A stretch of 34,523 bases of DNA from an uncultured Lachnospiraceae bacterium (GTDB lineage Bacteria > Bacillota > Clostridia > Lachnospirales > Lachnospiraceae), in the NCBI GenBank assembly GCA_947169935.1, contig CAMVRS010000020.1, positions 1 to 34,523 of the forward strand, given 5' to 3'. The notes beneath the pieces are model-generated. The model saw only the letters and a list, made by a program, of their open reading frames with translations. It had not been told where the DNA came from and did no database searches. Below are positions 1 through 8,150 of this stretch, piece after piece. Numbering within the stretch: position 1 is the first letter of the stretch; the number at the start of each line of letters is the position of its first letter. The translations under genes and the position numbers were made by a program.

Positions 1-78
1 TACGACAAGCGTCAGGACATCGCGAAGAAGGATGCGAGACGCGAACTCGAGCGTGACTTTAAGGTGAAGAATCTTTAA
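1..78 (+). CDS. smpB: SsrA-binding protein SmpB, C-terminal fragment
   Basis: The window opens inside a reading frame of 25 codons that ends in TAA at 76-78. The translated tail is very basic and begins YDKRQDIAKKDA, the typical C-terminal tail of SmpB, which binds tmRNA and delivers it to stalled ribosomes; this tail occupies the empty mRNA channel. The tmRNA gene follows about 150 bases downstream, which supports the call because smpB and ssrA are often adjacent in Firmicutes. The N-terminal OB-fold lies outside the window, so nothing can be said about its integrity. Confidence 0.9.
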   Translation, partial: YDKRQDIAKKDARRELERDFKVKNL

Positions 79-80
79 GC

Positions 81-135
81 CTTCCCCTCCCGAGGGGAAG
101 GTGTCAGTCCGAAGGACTGACGGATGAGGTGTCTA
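81..135. repeat. Two-hairpin intergenic palindromic repeat
   Basis: Two perfect hairpins lie back to back just after smpB. The first pairs CTTCCCCTC (81-89) with GAGGGGAAG (92-100); the second pairs GTCAGTCC (103-110) with GGACTGAC (114-121) around a GAA loop. A conserved-looking tail GGATGAGGTGT follows. There is no T-run, so it is not an ordinary rho-independent terminator. The layout resembles dispersed REP/MITE-like units of clostridial genomes (inference from memory). It could also stabilise the 3' end of the smpB message. Confidence 0.6.
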
Positions 136-156
136 CTGATGAGCTGTATTTACCTG

Positions 157-185
157 TTGTTATAAGCATATATTTATGCCATAAT
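157..185 (+). promoter_or_regulatory. Probable sigma-A promoter of ssrA
   Basis: TTGTTA at 157-162 and CATAAT at 180-185 are separated by 17 bases. This predicts transcription from about 192, giving a short 5' leader that RNase P would remove at 226. The AT-rich surroundings allow other -10 choices. Confidence 0.5.
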
Positions 186-225
186 ATATAATAATAAACG
201 CAATATCCACTGCGTTTACTATAAA

Positions 226-557
226 GGGCCTGACAGGTTTCGACGGGGCGTTTTAAGTTGAAGAAGCTATCCGCAGGAGTGCGTTAAACCCAAAATTAAA
301 CTAAACGCTGAAGATAATTTAGCACTGGCTGCCTAAGGGCAGCCCGTCCTTCCCAGTGCACCTGCACATTGGGGTAAGGGCGTCGGTTTGCAGGAAACGC
401 ATATGCAAAGCTTTGAGCATATGGCAGATCTATGAAGCTACTGAAACCGTTACGTTGCCGATGACATAACGGCAGAGGGAATGTCTGATCACCGGCTATG
501 ATAGTAGAAGGGCAATGGCGGGTATTTCGGACAGGGGTTCAATTCCCCTCAGGTCCA
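226..557 (+). ncRNA. ssrA: Transfer-messenger RNA (tmRNA)
   Basis: The 5' GGGCCTG (226-232) pairs with CAGGTCC (550-556) to form the tRNA-like acceptor stem, and GGTTCAATTCC near 536-546 is the T-arm. The mRNA-like part has resume codon GCT at 307 and stop TAA at 334-336, encoding the degradation tag (A)AEDNLALAA, whose ALAA end is the usual signal for ClpXP-type proteases. GC-rich segments after the stop fit the pseudoknots. After discriminator A557 the DNA reads CGA rather than CCA, so the CCA end must be added by nucleotidyltransferase. The RNA rescues stalled ribosomes together with SmpB, whose gene lies just upstream. The length, about 332 nt, is normal for one-piece tmRNA. Confidence 0.96.
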
Positions 558-564
558 CGATCAA

Positions 565-594
565 TGGCAGGTGCTTTGCACCTGTCAGCTTTTT
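565..594 (+). terminator. Rho-independent terminator of ssrA
   Basis: TGGCAGGTGC (565-574) pairs with GCACCTGTCA (578-587) around a TTT loop, with one G-U pair, and a TTTTT run follows closely. It lies 7 bases beyond the mature tmRNA end and 14 bases before the next start codon. Confidence 0.85.
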
Positions 595-608
595 AGACGG
601 TTTTTGGG

Positions 609-2048
609 ATGTTATTTAATTCGCTTGAATTTGCTATATTTCTTATCATAGTATTTGCGGTTTTCTGGGTGTGCAAGGAGCGCTTCAGACCGCATATTCT
701 TATGTTATCCAGTTTTTATTTTTACATGCAGTGGAAGGCAGAGTATCTGCTGCTGATCATAGCGATAATCCTTATATCTTATCTGTGTGCTGTGGGGATA
801 GCAAAGTATAAGGAAAAAGATGACGGCATTAAGATGCAGAAGTTCTTAGTGGCGTTAAACTGTCTGGGCTGTCTGGGACTCCTGTTTTATTTCAAATATT
901 TCAATTTCCTGAGTGAGAGCATCAGCAGTTTTCTTCAGGGTTTTAATATCTCAAATGGTACGCTTTTAATAGATGTGATACTTCCCGTGGGTATTTCCTT
1001 TTATACATTCCAGACCGTCGGTTATGTTATAGATGTTTACAGGGGAGATACCAAAGCGGAAAAGGATATCGTTACTTATGCGGCCTTTGTTTCCTTTTTC
1101 CCGCAGCTTGTGGCCGGCCCCATAGAGCGCAGTACCAATCTGCTCCCGCAGATCAAAAAGGAACACGTCTTTGATTATAAAGAAGCAACCTACGGGCTTA
1201 AGCTTATGGCCTGGGGATATTATAAAAAACTTGTGATATCGGATGTACTGGCTCCCTATATAGACCGTCTCTACGGAGACATCCACAGCCATACGGGTAT
1301 AGATCTGATAATAGGCGCAGTATTCTTTTCGATAATGATATATTGTGATTTTTCGGGCTATTCAGATATTGCCATCGGTACAGCCAGGCTTTTCGGTATC
1401 AAACTAATGAAGAATTTCGACAGCCCGTTCTTTTCAAAGTCCGTGGAGGAATGCTGGAGACGCTGGCATATATCTCTTTCAGGATGGTTTCGCGATTATC
1501 TGTATATTCCCATGGGCGGAGGCCGGAAGGGTCTGCTGCGCAAATATCTTAACTGGCTGGTGGTCTTTGCGGCCAGCGGTCTATGGCACGGTGCTGCATG
1601 GCATTTTGTCATCTGGGGAGTTTCACAGGGTATATTCCAGATCCTGGAGAATATTTTCAAAAAGCCGTTAAAAAAATTCAGGGAGAACAAGATAGGAGCG
1701 GTAATAGCCACGATAGTTACTTTTTCGCTTTTTACCCTGTCCTGTATATTCTTCCGCGCGCAGTCTGTATCGGACGGAGTCTATTCGATAACGCATCTTT
1801 TTGAGGGCTTTGGCAGCGCAGCGTATTTCAAGAATAATCTGGAACTGTGGCTTCTGCCTTCGATAGTGATAGCCTTCACCATTTTACTGCTGGCCGTATA
1901 CGACTATGCTTCGCTTAAGACGGATGTTATCGCCTGGATCAGTGAGAAACCGAAGGCTGTAAGATATACGGTCTATGCGGGACTTTTGCTTATCATAATG
2001 CTGTTTAAGGCGTCGTCAAAGGCTGAATTTGTTTACTTCCAGTTTTAG
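609..2048 (+). CDS. MBOAT-family membrane O-acyltransferase (AlgI/DltB-like)
   Basis: This 479-residue polytopic membrane protein begins MLFNSLEF, the classic start of AlgI/PatA-type MBOAT proteins, which supports the chosen ATG although its ribosome binding site is weak. Family motifs seen are PQLVAGPIER near 165-174, the DFSGYSDIAIG segment near 247, RRWHISLSGWFRDYLYIP near 284-301 (His287), and SGLWHG with the invariant His327. Such enzymes pass acyl groups, often acetyl or D-alanyl, across the membrane onto polysaccharides or teichoic acids. The next gene, 8 bases on, encodes an SGNH-like membrane-anchored protein, the usual partner that completes transfer outside the cell. No dltA/dltC or glycosyltransferase genes are near, so the acceptor is unknown. 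No clear promoter is seen between the ssrA terminator and this start. Confidence 0.9.
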   Translation: MLFNSLEFAIFLIIVFAVFWVCKERFRPHILMLSSFYFYMQWKAEYLLLIIAIILISYLCAVGIAKYKEKDDGIKMQKFLVALNCLGCLGLLFYFKYFNFLSESISSFLQGFNISNGTLLIDVILPVGISFYTFQTVGYVIDVYRGDTKAEKDIVTYAAFVSFFPQLVAGPIERSTNLLPQIKKEHVFDYKEATYGLKLMAWGYYKKLVISDVLAPYIDRLYGDIHSHTGIDLIIGAVFFSIMIYCDFSGYSDIAIGTARLFGIKLMKNFDSPFFSKSVEECWRRWHISLSGWFRDYLYIPMGGGRKGLLRKYLNWLVVFAASGLWHGAAWHFVIWGVSQGIFQILENIFKKPLKKFRENKIGAVIATIVTFSLFTLSCIFFRAQSVSDGVYSITHLFEGFGSAAYFKNNLELWLLPSIVIAFTILLLAVYDYASLKTDVIAWISEKPKAVRYTVYAGLLLIIMLFKASSKAEFVYFQF

Positions 2049-2056
2049 AGGTCTGA

Positions 2057-3106
2057 ATGAAGAAAGGTGATATGAAAAAATTTGTAATAAGGGCATTGAT
2101 ATGGGGCGCGGCCTGCGTAGCCTTTACTCTGCTTTTCTGTATCCTGGTGGATCCGTATAATGTGTTTCATCCGCTTGATATAAGGGATAACGGTGTGGAG
2201 CCGGATAAGAATTATATCAAGATGGTCTATATACTGGATAATCCGCAGAAGTTTGACAGTTATATGTTCGGCAGCTCCAGGGTTTCTTCGATACATACGG
2301 AAAAGCTTGAGGGAGAGAAGTGCTATAACATGACCTATTCTTCGGCGGCCGTCTGGGAGCATCTGGATAATGTGAAGACCATGATCGCTGACGGGGTGAA
2401 TATCAAAAAGATCTACGTCGGTCTCGACAGTATGTCTTATACCATGGATGTAAGAGGCAGGGAGGATGATCCTATGCGCCAGAGCTATGAATACGCCCGG
2501 GCAAACCCGGTAAAATTCTGGCTGGATCATCTGGATACGGCTAATACCTTTAAGTCGCTGAATACCAGCTTAAAACATCAGAGTAAAGAGAATTTTCAGG
2601 AGATCTTTTATGAATATGGCTGGTCTATGGATTATGATCTGCCGGGAATGGATTATAATATCGGGGCCTGGTCACAGCCCAGTATAGGCGACTCGCCTGA
2701 TGCGGATGAGCAGTTTGATAGAGTTCTGGAATGTACGAAAGAACTTAAGGAAATATGCGATGAGAATGACATAGAGCTTGTAGTATTTCTGCATCCTATG
2801 CTGTTTAAGGCTTATGTGGCATCTAAGCCCCAGAGATACCAGGAATTCATGCGGGAACTGGCGCAGATCACCGATTATTACAATTTCAGCGGCGTAAATG
2901 ACGTTACGGTGGATTATTCCAATTATACCGATCCAAGCCATTATACTGCGCAGGTCGGAGATATACTGATAGATTTCTTTAATAACGGTACCGTGGATGA
3001 GCGGCTGTATGAGCAGGGGTTCGGCTGGCATGTGGATGCGGACAATGTGGACGAACTGATCGATGTGCTTAATGCTACCGAAAAATGGTATAGTCATTAT
3101 TTATGA
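2057..3106 (+). CDS. Membrane-anchored SGNH-like protein, MBOAT partner
   Basis: This 349-residue protein has one N-terminal membrane segment (about 10-32), so the rest should face outside. FGSSRV (71-76) fits the GDSL/SGNH block-I serine and TDPSHYT (291-297) fits the block with the catalytic Asp and His, the pattern of AlgJ/AlgX/DltD-like acyltransferase partners. An IYVGLDSMSY segment near 119-128 follows. The gene starts 8 bases after the MBOAT gene and ends in a terminator, so the pair is probably one operon acylating a surface polymer. The start at 2057 has AGAGG five bases upstream; an alternative in-frame ATG at 2072 is also possible. Family membership is by motif only, and overall sequence is divergent. 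Confidence 0.75.
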   Translation: MKKGDMKKFVIRALIWGAACVAFTLLFCILVDPYNVFHPLDIRDNGVEPDKNYIKMVYILDNPQKFDSYMFGSSRVSSIHTEKLEGEKCYNMTYSSAAVWEHLDNVKTMIADGVNIKKIYVGLDSMSYTMDVRGREDDPMRQSYEYARANPVKFWLDHLDTANTFKSLNTSLKHQSKENFQEIFYEYGWSMDYDLPGMDYNIGAWSQPSIGDSPDADEQFDRVLECTKELKEICDENDIELVVFLHPMLFKAYVASKPQRYQEFMRELAQITDYYNFSGVNDVTVDYSNYTDPSHYTAQVGDILIDFFNNGTVDERLYEQGFGWHVDADNVDELIDVLNATEKWYSHYL

Positions 3107-3130
3107 AAAAAGGGGTTTTTCCCTTTTTTT
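3106..3130 (+). terminator. Rho-independent terminator after the acyltransferase pair
   Basis: AAAAAAGGG (3106-3114) pairs with CCCTTTTTT (3121-3129) and runs into the T-tract. The hairpin starts at the last base of the stop codon. Its symmetric A/T tails would also allow it to act on the opposite strand. Confidence 0.85.
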
Positions 3131-3147
3131 ATTTTGAAAACTGACTA

Positions 3148-3176
3148 TTTACACGGGTATTTCTTTGCTGTAATAT
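3148..3176 (+). promoter_or_regulatory. Probable promoter of the nucleoside importer operon
   Basis: TTTACA at 3148-3153 and TAATAT at 3171-3176 are spaced 17 bases apart, just downstream of the preceding terminator and about 40 bases before the lipoprotein start. The -10 box lies inside the left arm of an inverted repeat (3169-3197). Confidence 0.55.
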
Positions 3177-3197
3177 ACATTTTGTTTCCATATTACA
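3169..3197. promoter_or_regulatory. Inverted repeat, candidate operator
   Basis: TGTAATAT (3169-3176) is an exact inverted copy of ATATTACA (3190-3197), with 13 bases between and half-site centres 21 bases apart, about two helical turns. It covers the -10 box and the likely transcription start, where a dimeric repressor would block the promoter. I could not match it to a known operator, and no purine riboswitch core was recognised in this leader. Confidence 0.45.
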
Positions 3198-3217
3198 ACT
3201 TAATCAAGGAGGAAATT

Positions 3218-4456
3218 ATGAAAAAGAAGATAATGAGTATCTTGATGGCAGGTATTACCGTATTTTCGATGGCAGCCTGCACAAACGGAGGAGAAGCAGT
3301 TACGGATGGCGGCAGCAATGGCGACGGCGGTAATGCATCAGCCGGCGGAGTTAAGATCGGTGCGATCCTTGTAGGCGATGAGAACGAAGGCTACACCTAC
3401 GCACACATCGAGGGTATCAAGAAGGCTGCTGCAGCAACCGGCATCGGTGAGGAGAACATCATCTGGAAGTATTCCGTACCCGAGGATGAAAGCTGCGAGA
3501 CAGCTGCAAAGGACCTTGTTGATCAGGGCTGCAGCGCTGTATTCTCAAACAGCTACGGACATCAGTCATTTATGCAGCAGGTAGCTTCCGAGTATCCCGA
3601 AGTACAGTTCGTTTCCATGACAGGTGATACTGCGGCAGCAAGCGGTCTTAACAATTTCTCAAACGCTTTCACAAATATCTATGAGAGCCGTTATGTATCA
3701 GGCGTTGTAGCAGGCATGAAGGTAGCTGAGCTTGTTGCAGAAAATAAGCTGAGCGCAAACAACTATGATTCAAACGGAAACGTGCTCATCGGTTATGTAG
3801 GCGCATATCCTTACGCAGAGGTGGTTTCCGGATATACCGCATTCTTCCTGGGCGTACAGAGTGTATACCAGAATGTATCAATGGAAGTTAAATATACCAA
3901 TTCCTGGTTCGATATCACCAAGGAAGGTGAGACTGCAAATGCACTTATGGCTGACGGCTGCGTGATCATCGGACAGCATGCCGATTCTACAGGCGCACCT
4001 ACCGCTGTTGAGGCTGCTCTGGCTTCCGGCAAGGTTGCATATTCCGTAGGTTACAATGTTGATATGCTTGGCGTAGCACCTACAGCAGCGCTTACCTCTT
4101 CAACAAACAACTGGTCTGTATATTATACCCATGCTTTTGAGCAGGTTCTGGCAGGACAGAAGATCGATACCAACTGGGCACAGGGATATGCGCAGGATGC
4201 AGTTGGCATCACCAAGCTGGGCGATTCCGTAGCTGCAGGCACTGCTGAAAAGGTAGCAGAGGTTGAGGCTGCTATAAAGAGCGGATCACTGCATGTATTT
4301 GATACTTCCAAGTTTACCGTTGGCGGCGCACCTGTTGACAGCTTCAAGACAGATGACGGCTTTGAGTGCATAAGTGACGGATATTTCCATGAATCAGAGC
4401 ATATTTCCGCACCTGCTTTTTCACTCCGCATAGACGGTATCACAGAACTTAACTAA
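3218..4456 (+). CDS. nupN: BMP-family lipoprotein, purine nucleoside-binding component of ABC importer
   Basis: This 412-residue protein starts with a lipoprotein signal (MKKKIMSILMAG..., lipobox MAAC with Cys21), followed by a Gly/Asn/Asp-rich linker to about residue 44. The mature part has the BMP/PnrA fold hallmarks: KIGAILVGDENEGYTYAH, GCSAVFSNSYGHQ, and VGYNVDMLG near the end. BMP proteins deliver nucleosides to ABC importers. The downstream ATPase, two permeases and xpt match the NupNOPQ guanosine system of Bacillus, hence the symbol by analogy. The start is the ATG with AAGGAGG at 3206-3212; an upstream in-frame extension from 3134 covers the promoter and was rejected. Codon choice appears more biased than in its neighbours, fitting high expression. 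Confidence 0.9.
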   Translation: MKKKIMSILMAGITVFSMAACTNGGEAVTDGGSNGDGGNASAGGVKIGAILVGDENEGYTYAHIEGIKKAAAATGIGEENIIWKYSVPEDESCETAAKDLVDQGCSAVFSNSYGHQSFMQQVASEYPEVQFVSMTGDTAAASGLNNFSNAFTNIYESRYVSGVVAGMKVAELVAENKLSANNYDSNGNVLIGYVGAYPYAEVVSGYTAFFLGVQSVYQNVSMEVKYTNSWFDITKEGETANALMADGCVIIGQHADSTGAPTAVEAALASGKVAYSVGYNVDMLGVAPTAALTSSTNNWSVYYTHAFEQVLAGQKIDTNWAQGYAQDAVGITKLGDSVAAGTAEKVAEVEAAIKSGSLHVFDTSKFTVGGAPVDSFKTDDGFECISDGYFHESEHISAPAFSLRIDGITELN

Positions 4457-4469
4457 ACATTAAAAATAC

Positions 4470-4500
4470 GGGGAGTGTTTACGCACTCCCCATTTTCTTT
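4470..4500 (+). terminator. Intra-operon attenuating terminator
   Basis: GGGGAGTG (4470-4477) pairs perfectly with CACTCCCC (4484-4491) around a six-base loop, followed by ATTTTCTTT. It sits between the binding-protein gene and the ATPase gene, where partial termination would give a high lipoprotein-to-transporter ratio, a common arrangement in ABC importers. Confidence 0.8.
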
Positions 4501-4514
4501 ATAAGAGGGTTATC

Positions 4515-6053
4515 ATGAGTGAAGCGGTCATTTCTTTAAGCAATGTTACAAAAAGCTTCGGTGAAGTGCTGGCAAACGATAATGTCAGCATGGATATCTA
4601 TAAGGGAGAGATCTTATCTCTTTTGGGGGAAAACGGCAGCGGCAAGACTACTTTGATGAATATGCTCTCCGGTATTTATTATCCGGACAGCGGCGAGATA
4701 AAGGTAAACGGCAAGACCGTTAATATCAGGGATCCCAAGGATGCTTTTGCCTGCGGGATAGGTATGGTCCATCAGCATTTTAAGCTGGTGGATGTTTTTA
4801 CTGCCGCGGAGAACGTGGTGGTGGGTATCAAACAGAAGGGACACTTTGATCTGCGCTCTGTGGCTGCGGGGATAAGGGAGATCTGTGACAAGTACGGATT
4901 CGTTATGGATCCGGATAAAAAAGTCTATGACATGAGTGTGTCTGAAAAACAGACGCTTGAGATAATAAAGGTAATATACCGCGGGGCGGATATCCTGATC
5001 CTGGATGAGCCTACTGCGGTGCTTACGCCCCAGGAAACGGAGAAACTCTTCTCCGTTATACGCAATATGAAAAAAGACGGAAAGACCGTCGTGATCATAA
5101 CCCATAAGCTCCATGAGGTGCTTTCCATATCCGACAGGGTGGCGATACTGCGCAAAGGCGCTTATATCGACGCGGTAGCTACAAAGGATGCTACGGAAGA
5201 AAGCCTTACGGAAATGATGGTGGGCGAAAAGGTTGAACTTAACATCGAACGGCCGGAGGTTAAAGATAAGAAACTAAGGCTTAAGGTTGAGCATCTGAGC
5301 TGTTATAACGCCGACGGCGTTAAGATGCTGGATGATGTGAACTTTGAGGCTTTCAGCGGCGAGATACTGGGCATAGCCGGCGTTTCCGGAAACGGACAGA
5401 AGGAACTGCTGGAATCAGTGGCAGGACTTCAGAATACGATGCCCGGTGCTTCGATAGAATACTATTCACCGGAAGATGAGAAGTCCCGTGAGCTTATAGG
5501 GCTCACTCCCAGGAAGATCAGGGAGCTGGGCGTGCATCTTTCCTTTGTTCCGGAAGACCGTCTGGGCATGGGACTGGTTGGTTCCATGGGTATGTCGGAA
5601 AACATGATGCTCAAGGATTACAGCGAAGGAAATTCGATCTTTACCGATAAACAGAAACCTAAGGAGCTGGCGGAACAGATACTGAAAGAGCTTAAAGTCG
5701 TGACTCCCGGCATATCGACTCCGGTAAGGCGCTTGTCCGGCGGTAATGTGCAGAAGGTACTGGTGGGACGTGAGATAGCGGCTTCCCCCGCGGTGCTGAT
5801 GACTGCATACGCCGTAAGAGGTCTTGATATCAATACTTCCTATACCATCTACAGGCTTTTGAATGAGCAGAAGACATCCGGCGTGGCTGTCATATATGTT
5901 GGTGAGGACCTGGATGTGCTGATGGAACTGTGTGACCGCATACTGGTATTGTGCGGCGGCAGGGTCAGCGGCATACTGGATGGAAAGAGTGCGAAGAAAG
6001 AAGATATAGGCAGGCTGATGACGACTTACGGCGGCGGAAAGGAGAATAAGTGA
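4515..6053 (+). CDS. nupO: Nucleoside ABC importer, double ATPase subunit
   Basis: This 512-residue protein has two nucleotide-binding domains, as in the NupO/RbsA type. Domain 1 has Walker A GENGSGKT (38-45), a variant signature MSVSE (140-144) and Walker B ILILDEPTAVL (160-170). Domain 2 is degenerate: GVSGNGQKE replaces Walker A, the signature LSGGNVQKV is intact, and the Walker B region reads VLMTAYAVRGLD without the Asp-Glu pair. A degenerate second site is usual for this family, so hydrolysis should occur at one composite site. AAGAGGG lies upstream of the ATG. The stop codon overlaps the start of the next permease gene. It energises import by the two permeases that follow. Confidence 0.92.
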   Translation: MSEAVISLSNVTKSFGEVLANDNVSMDIYKGEILSLLGENGSGKTTLMNMLSGIYYPDSGEIKVNGKTVNIRDPKDAFACGIGMVHQHFKLVDVFTAAENVVVGIKQKGHFDLRSVAAGIREICDKYGFVMDPDKKVYDMSVSEKQTLEIIKVIYRGADILILDEPTAVLTPQETEKLFSVIRNMKKDGKTVVIITHKLHEVLSISDRVAILRKGAYIDAVATKDATEESLTEMMVGEKVELNIERPEVKDKKLRLKVEHLSCYNADGVKMLDDVNFEAFSGEILGIAGVSGNGQKELLESVAGLQNTMPGASIEYYSPEDEKSRELIGLTPRKIRELGVHLSFVPEDRLGMGLVGSMGMSENMMLKDYSEGNSIFTDKQKPKELAEQILKELKVVTPGISTPVRRLSGGNVQKVLVGREIAASPAVLMTAYAVRGLDINTSYTIYRLLNEQKTSGVAVIYVGEDLDVLMELCDRILVLCGGRVSGILDGKSAKKEDIGRLMTTYGGGKENK

Positions 6054-7153
6054 TGGCGGCAGCGAAGAAAGAACCTTTCATAAGGCTGGCTAAGCGTGAT
6101 GTGATGCCTGTGGGAAAGAAGATAGCGGTCAGACTCATAAGCCTGGCCATAGCGCTTATCGTGTGCGGTCTGCTGATATTCTCGATAACAGGCATTAATC
6201 CCCTGGAAGTATACAGTACCATGATCAAAGGAGCCTTCGGAACTAAGACCAGGGTCTGGGCTACCGTTAAAGAGATGATGATGCTTGCCTGCATAGCCAT
6301 TGGACTGGCGCCTGCATTTAAGATGCGTTTCTGGAACATCGGCGCGGAAGGCCAGGTGCTCATAGGAGGCATTGTTACGGCGGGCTGCATGATATACTTA
6401 AAGCCTCTGCCTCCGGTATTATTGTTTGCGATCATGTTTGTGGGGAGCGCCATAGCGGGGGCTCTCTGGGGCCTGCTGCCTGCAATATTTAAGGCAAAAT
6501 ATAATACCAACGAAACCCTCTTTACCCTGATGATGAATTATGTGGCGATACAGCTGACTTCCTTCTTTGTGGCAAAGTGGGAGAATCCCTTCGGATCAAA
6601 TACCGTAGGTATCATAAACCAGAACGGCCAGGAAGGCTGGTTCCCGGCAGTGTTCGGCAGCCGTTACTTTATAAGCGTGGTGCTGGTTCTTTTGCTCGCA
6701 GTGCTTATGTTTGTTTATCTCAAATATACCAAGCACGGCTATGAGATCTCGGTTGTGGGTGAATCGGAAAATACTGCGCGTTATGCCGGTATCAGCGTAG
6801 GCTGGGTTGTTATCAGGACCATGCTGGTGTCGGGAGCGCTTTGCGGCCTTGCCGGATTTATGGCTGTTGCAGGCGCATCGCATACCATATCCACATCTAC
6901 TGCAGGCGGCAGAGGCTTTACCGCCATCATAGTGGCATGGCTTGCCAAGTTTGACAGCGCTACGATGCTTCTGATATCCCTGCTTCTGGCATTTTTACAG
7001 AGCGGAGCCGGTGAGATAGCTTCCAAATGCAAATTGAACAGCTATGCATCGGAGATGATCACGGGTATCATCCTGTTCTTTATCCTGGGCAGCGAATTCT
7101 TCATCAATTTCCGTGTGATCATGCGCGGTAAAAAAGAAAAGGAGGAGAACTGA
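6053..7153 (+). CDS. nupP: Nucleoside ABC importer permease 1
   Basis: This 366-residue, highly hydrophobic protein has about nine or ten predicted membrane segments and the BPD_transp_2 family pattern: FWNIGAEGQVLIGGI, AKYNTNETLFTLMMNYVA, YEISVVGESENTARYAGI and GRGFTAIIVAWLAKF. It should form one half of the membrane channel, paired with the next gene product. The ATG at 6053 overlaps the ATPase stop by one base (TGATG) with AAAGGAG at 6038-6044. A GTG directly before it at 6050 could also be used and would add one residue. Tight overlap indicates translational coupling with the ATPase. Confidence 0.92.
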   Translation: MAAAKKEPFIRLAKRDVMPVGKKIAVRLISLAIALIVCGLLIFSITGINPLEVYSTMIKGAFGTKTRVWATVKEMMMLACIAIGLAPAFKMRFWNIGAEGQVLIGGIVTAGCMIYLKPLPPVLLFAIMFVGSAIAGALWGLLPAIFKAKYNTNETLFTLMMNYVAIQLTSFFVAKWENPFGSNTVGIINQNGQEGWFPAVFGSRYFISVVLVLLLAVLMFVYLKYTKHGYEISVVGESENTARYAGISVGWVVIRTMLVSGALCGLAGFMAVAGASHTISTSTAGGRGFTAIIVAWLAKFDSATMLLISLLLAFLQSGAGEIASKCKLNSYASEMITGIILFFILGSEFFINFRVIMRGKKEKEEN

Positions 7154-7154
7154 T

Positions 7155-8138
7155 ATGGAGGGCTTTATCTCTTTGTTCCAGGCAGCGGTATTCTTTGGCA
7201 CGGTCATAATGTTCGGCTGCGTCGGAGAGATAATAACGGAAAAAGCCGGAAACCTGAACCTGGGCGTTCCGGGCATAATGTATCTGGGCGGTATCTCCTC
7301 GCTGGTGGCGGTATTCCTTTATGAGGGAAGTACACAGAACCCGTCGCCTGTGATCTGCGTGATACTTGCGCTGGCGGCATCCTTTATCGGTGCGGCGCTG
7401 GGCGGACTGATATATGCTTTTCTCACCATAAGCTTAAGGGCCAATCAGAATGTTACGGGTCTTGCACTTTCCATATTCGGTTCCGGCGTTGCGAATTTCT
7501 TCGGCGGATCCTTAAATACCCTTGCGGGAAGATTTGAACAGATAGCCGTACCTGTTACTTCGGCGGCTTTCAGGAGCAATATCTCCGTGCTGGCGGATCT
7601 GGGCGTTGTGGGCAAGCTGTTCTTCTCTTATGGATTTATGGTTTATCTGGCGATAATACTTGCACTGGTGGTCAACTACTTCCTGCATCATACTGCGGCA
7701 GGACTTGATCTTCGTACCGTGGGTGAGAATCCCCAGGCTGCCGATGCTGCGGGCATAAATGTAACATTAAATAAGTATCTGGCCATCTGCATAGGCGCGG
7801 GCATCTGCGGATTCGGCGGAGCATATTATGTAATGGATTATATAAAGGGCACCTGGGCAAATGACGGCAGTATAGAGAAACTTGGATGGCTGGCTGTGGC
7901 TCTGGTAATATTTGCTACCTGGAAAGCGAAGAACGCCATATGGGGAGCTTATCTCTTTGGCGTGCTTTACTGGATGTACCTGTACATTCCCGGCCTTACC
8001 AGGGCGTCACAGGAGATATTCAAGATGCTGCCTTATGTGGTGACCATAATCGTGCTGGTAGTTACCAGCCTTACCAACAGCAGGGAGAAACAGCCGCCTG
8101 CTGCACTGGGCCAGGCATATTTCAGAGAAGACAGATAA
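7155..8138 (+). CDS. nupQ: Nucleoside ABC importer permease 2
   Basis: This 327-residue integral membrane protein is the second BPD_transp_2-type permease. It shows the characteristic GEIITEKAGNLNLGVPGIM near 23-41, RANQNVTGLALSIFGSG, and LRTVGENPQAADAAGI, which is the coupling-helix region contacting the ATPase. It begins one base after the stop of permease 1 with a strong AGGAGG upstream. Two unequal permeases plus one double ATPase and one BMP lipoprotein is the complete set for a NupNOPQ/YufNOPQ-type importer. Nucleoside specificity, probably guanosine or another purine, is inferred from family and from xpt immediately downstream. Confidence 0.92.
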   Translation: MEGFISLFQAAVFFGTVIMFGCVGEIITEKAGNLNLGVPGIMYLGGISSLVAVFLYEGSTQNPSPVICVILALAASFIGAALGGLIYAFLTISLRANQNVTGLALSIFGSGVANFFGGSLNTLAGRFEQIAVPVTSAAFRSNISVLADLGVVGKLFFSYGFMVYLAIILALVVNYFLHHTAAGLDLRTVGENPQAADAAGINVTLNKYLAICIGAGICGFGGAYYVMDYIKGTWANDGSIEKLGWLAVALVIFATWKAKNAIWGAYLFGVLYWMYLYIPGLTRASQEIFKMLPYVVTIIVLVVTSLTNSREKQPPAALGQAYFREDR

Positions 8139-8150
8139 AGGAGGGGGCTT

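Noticed and set aside
3134-3217. Upstream extension of the BMP lipoprotein
   Set aside because: It would translate through the promoter and put 28 residues before a canonical lipoprotein signal peptide; AAGGAGG precedes ATG 3218.
3154-3217. Purine riboswitch in the nucleoside-operon leader
   Set aside because: The leader is too short and lacks the three-way-junction core; only an inverted repeat is seen.
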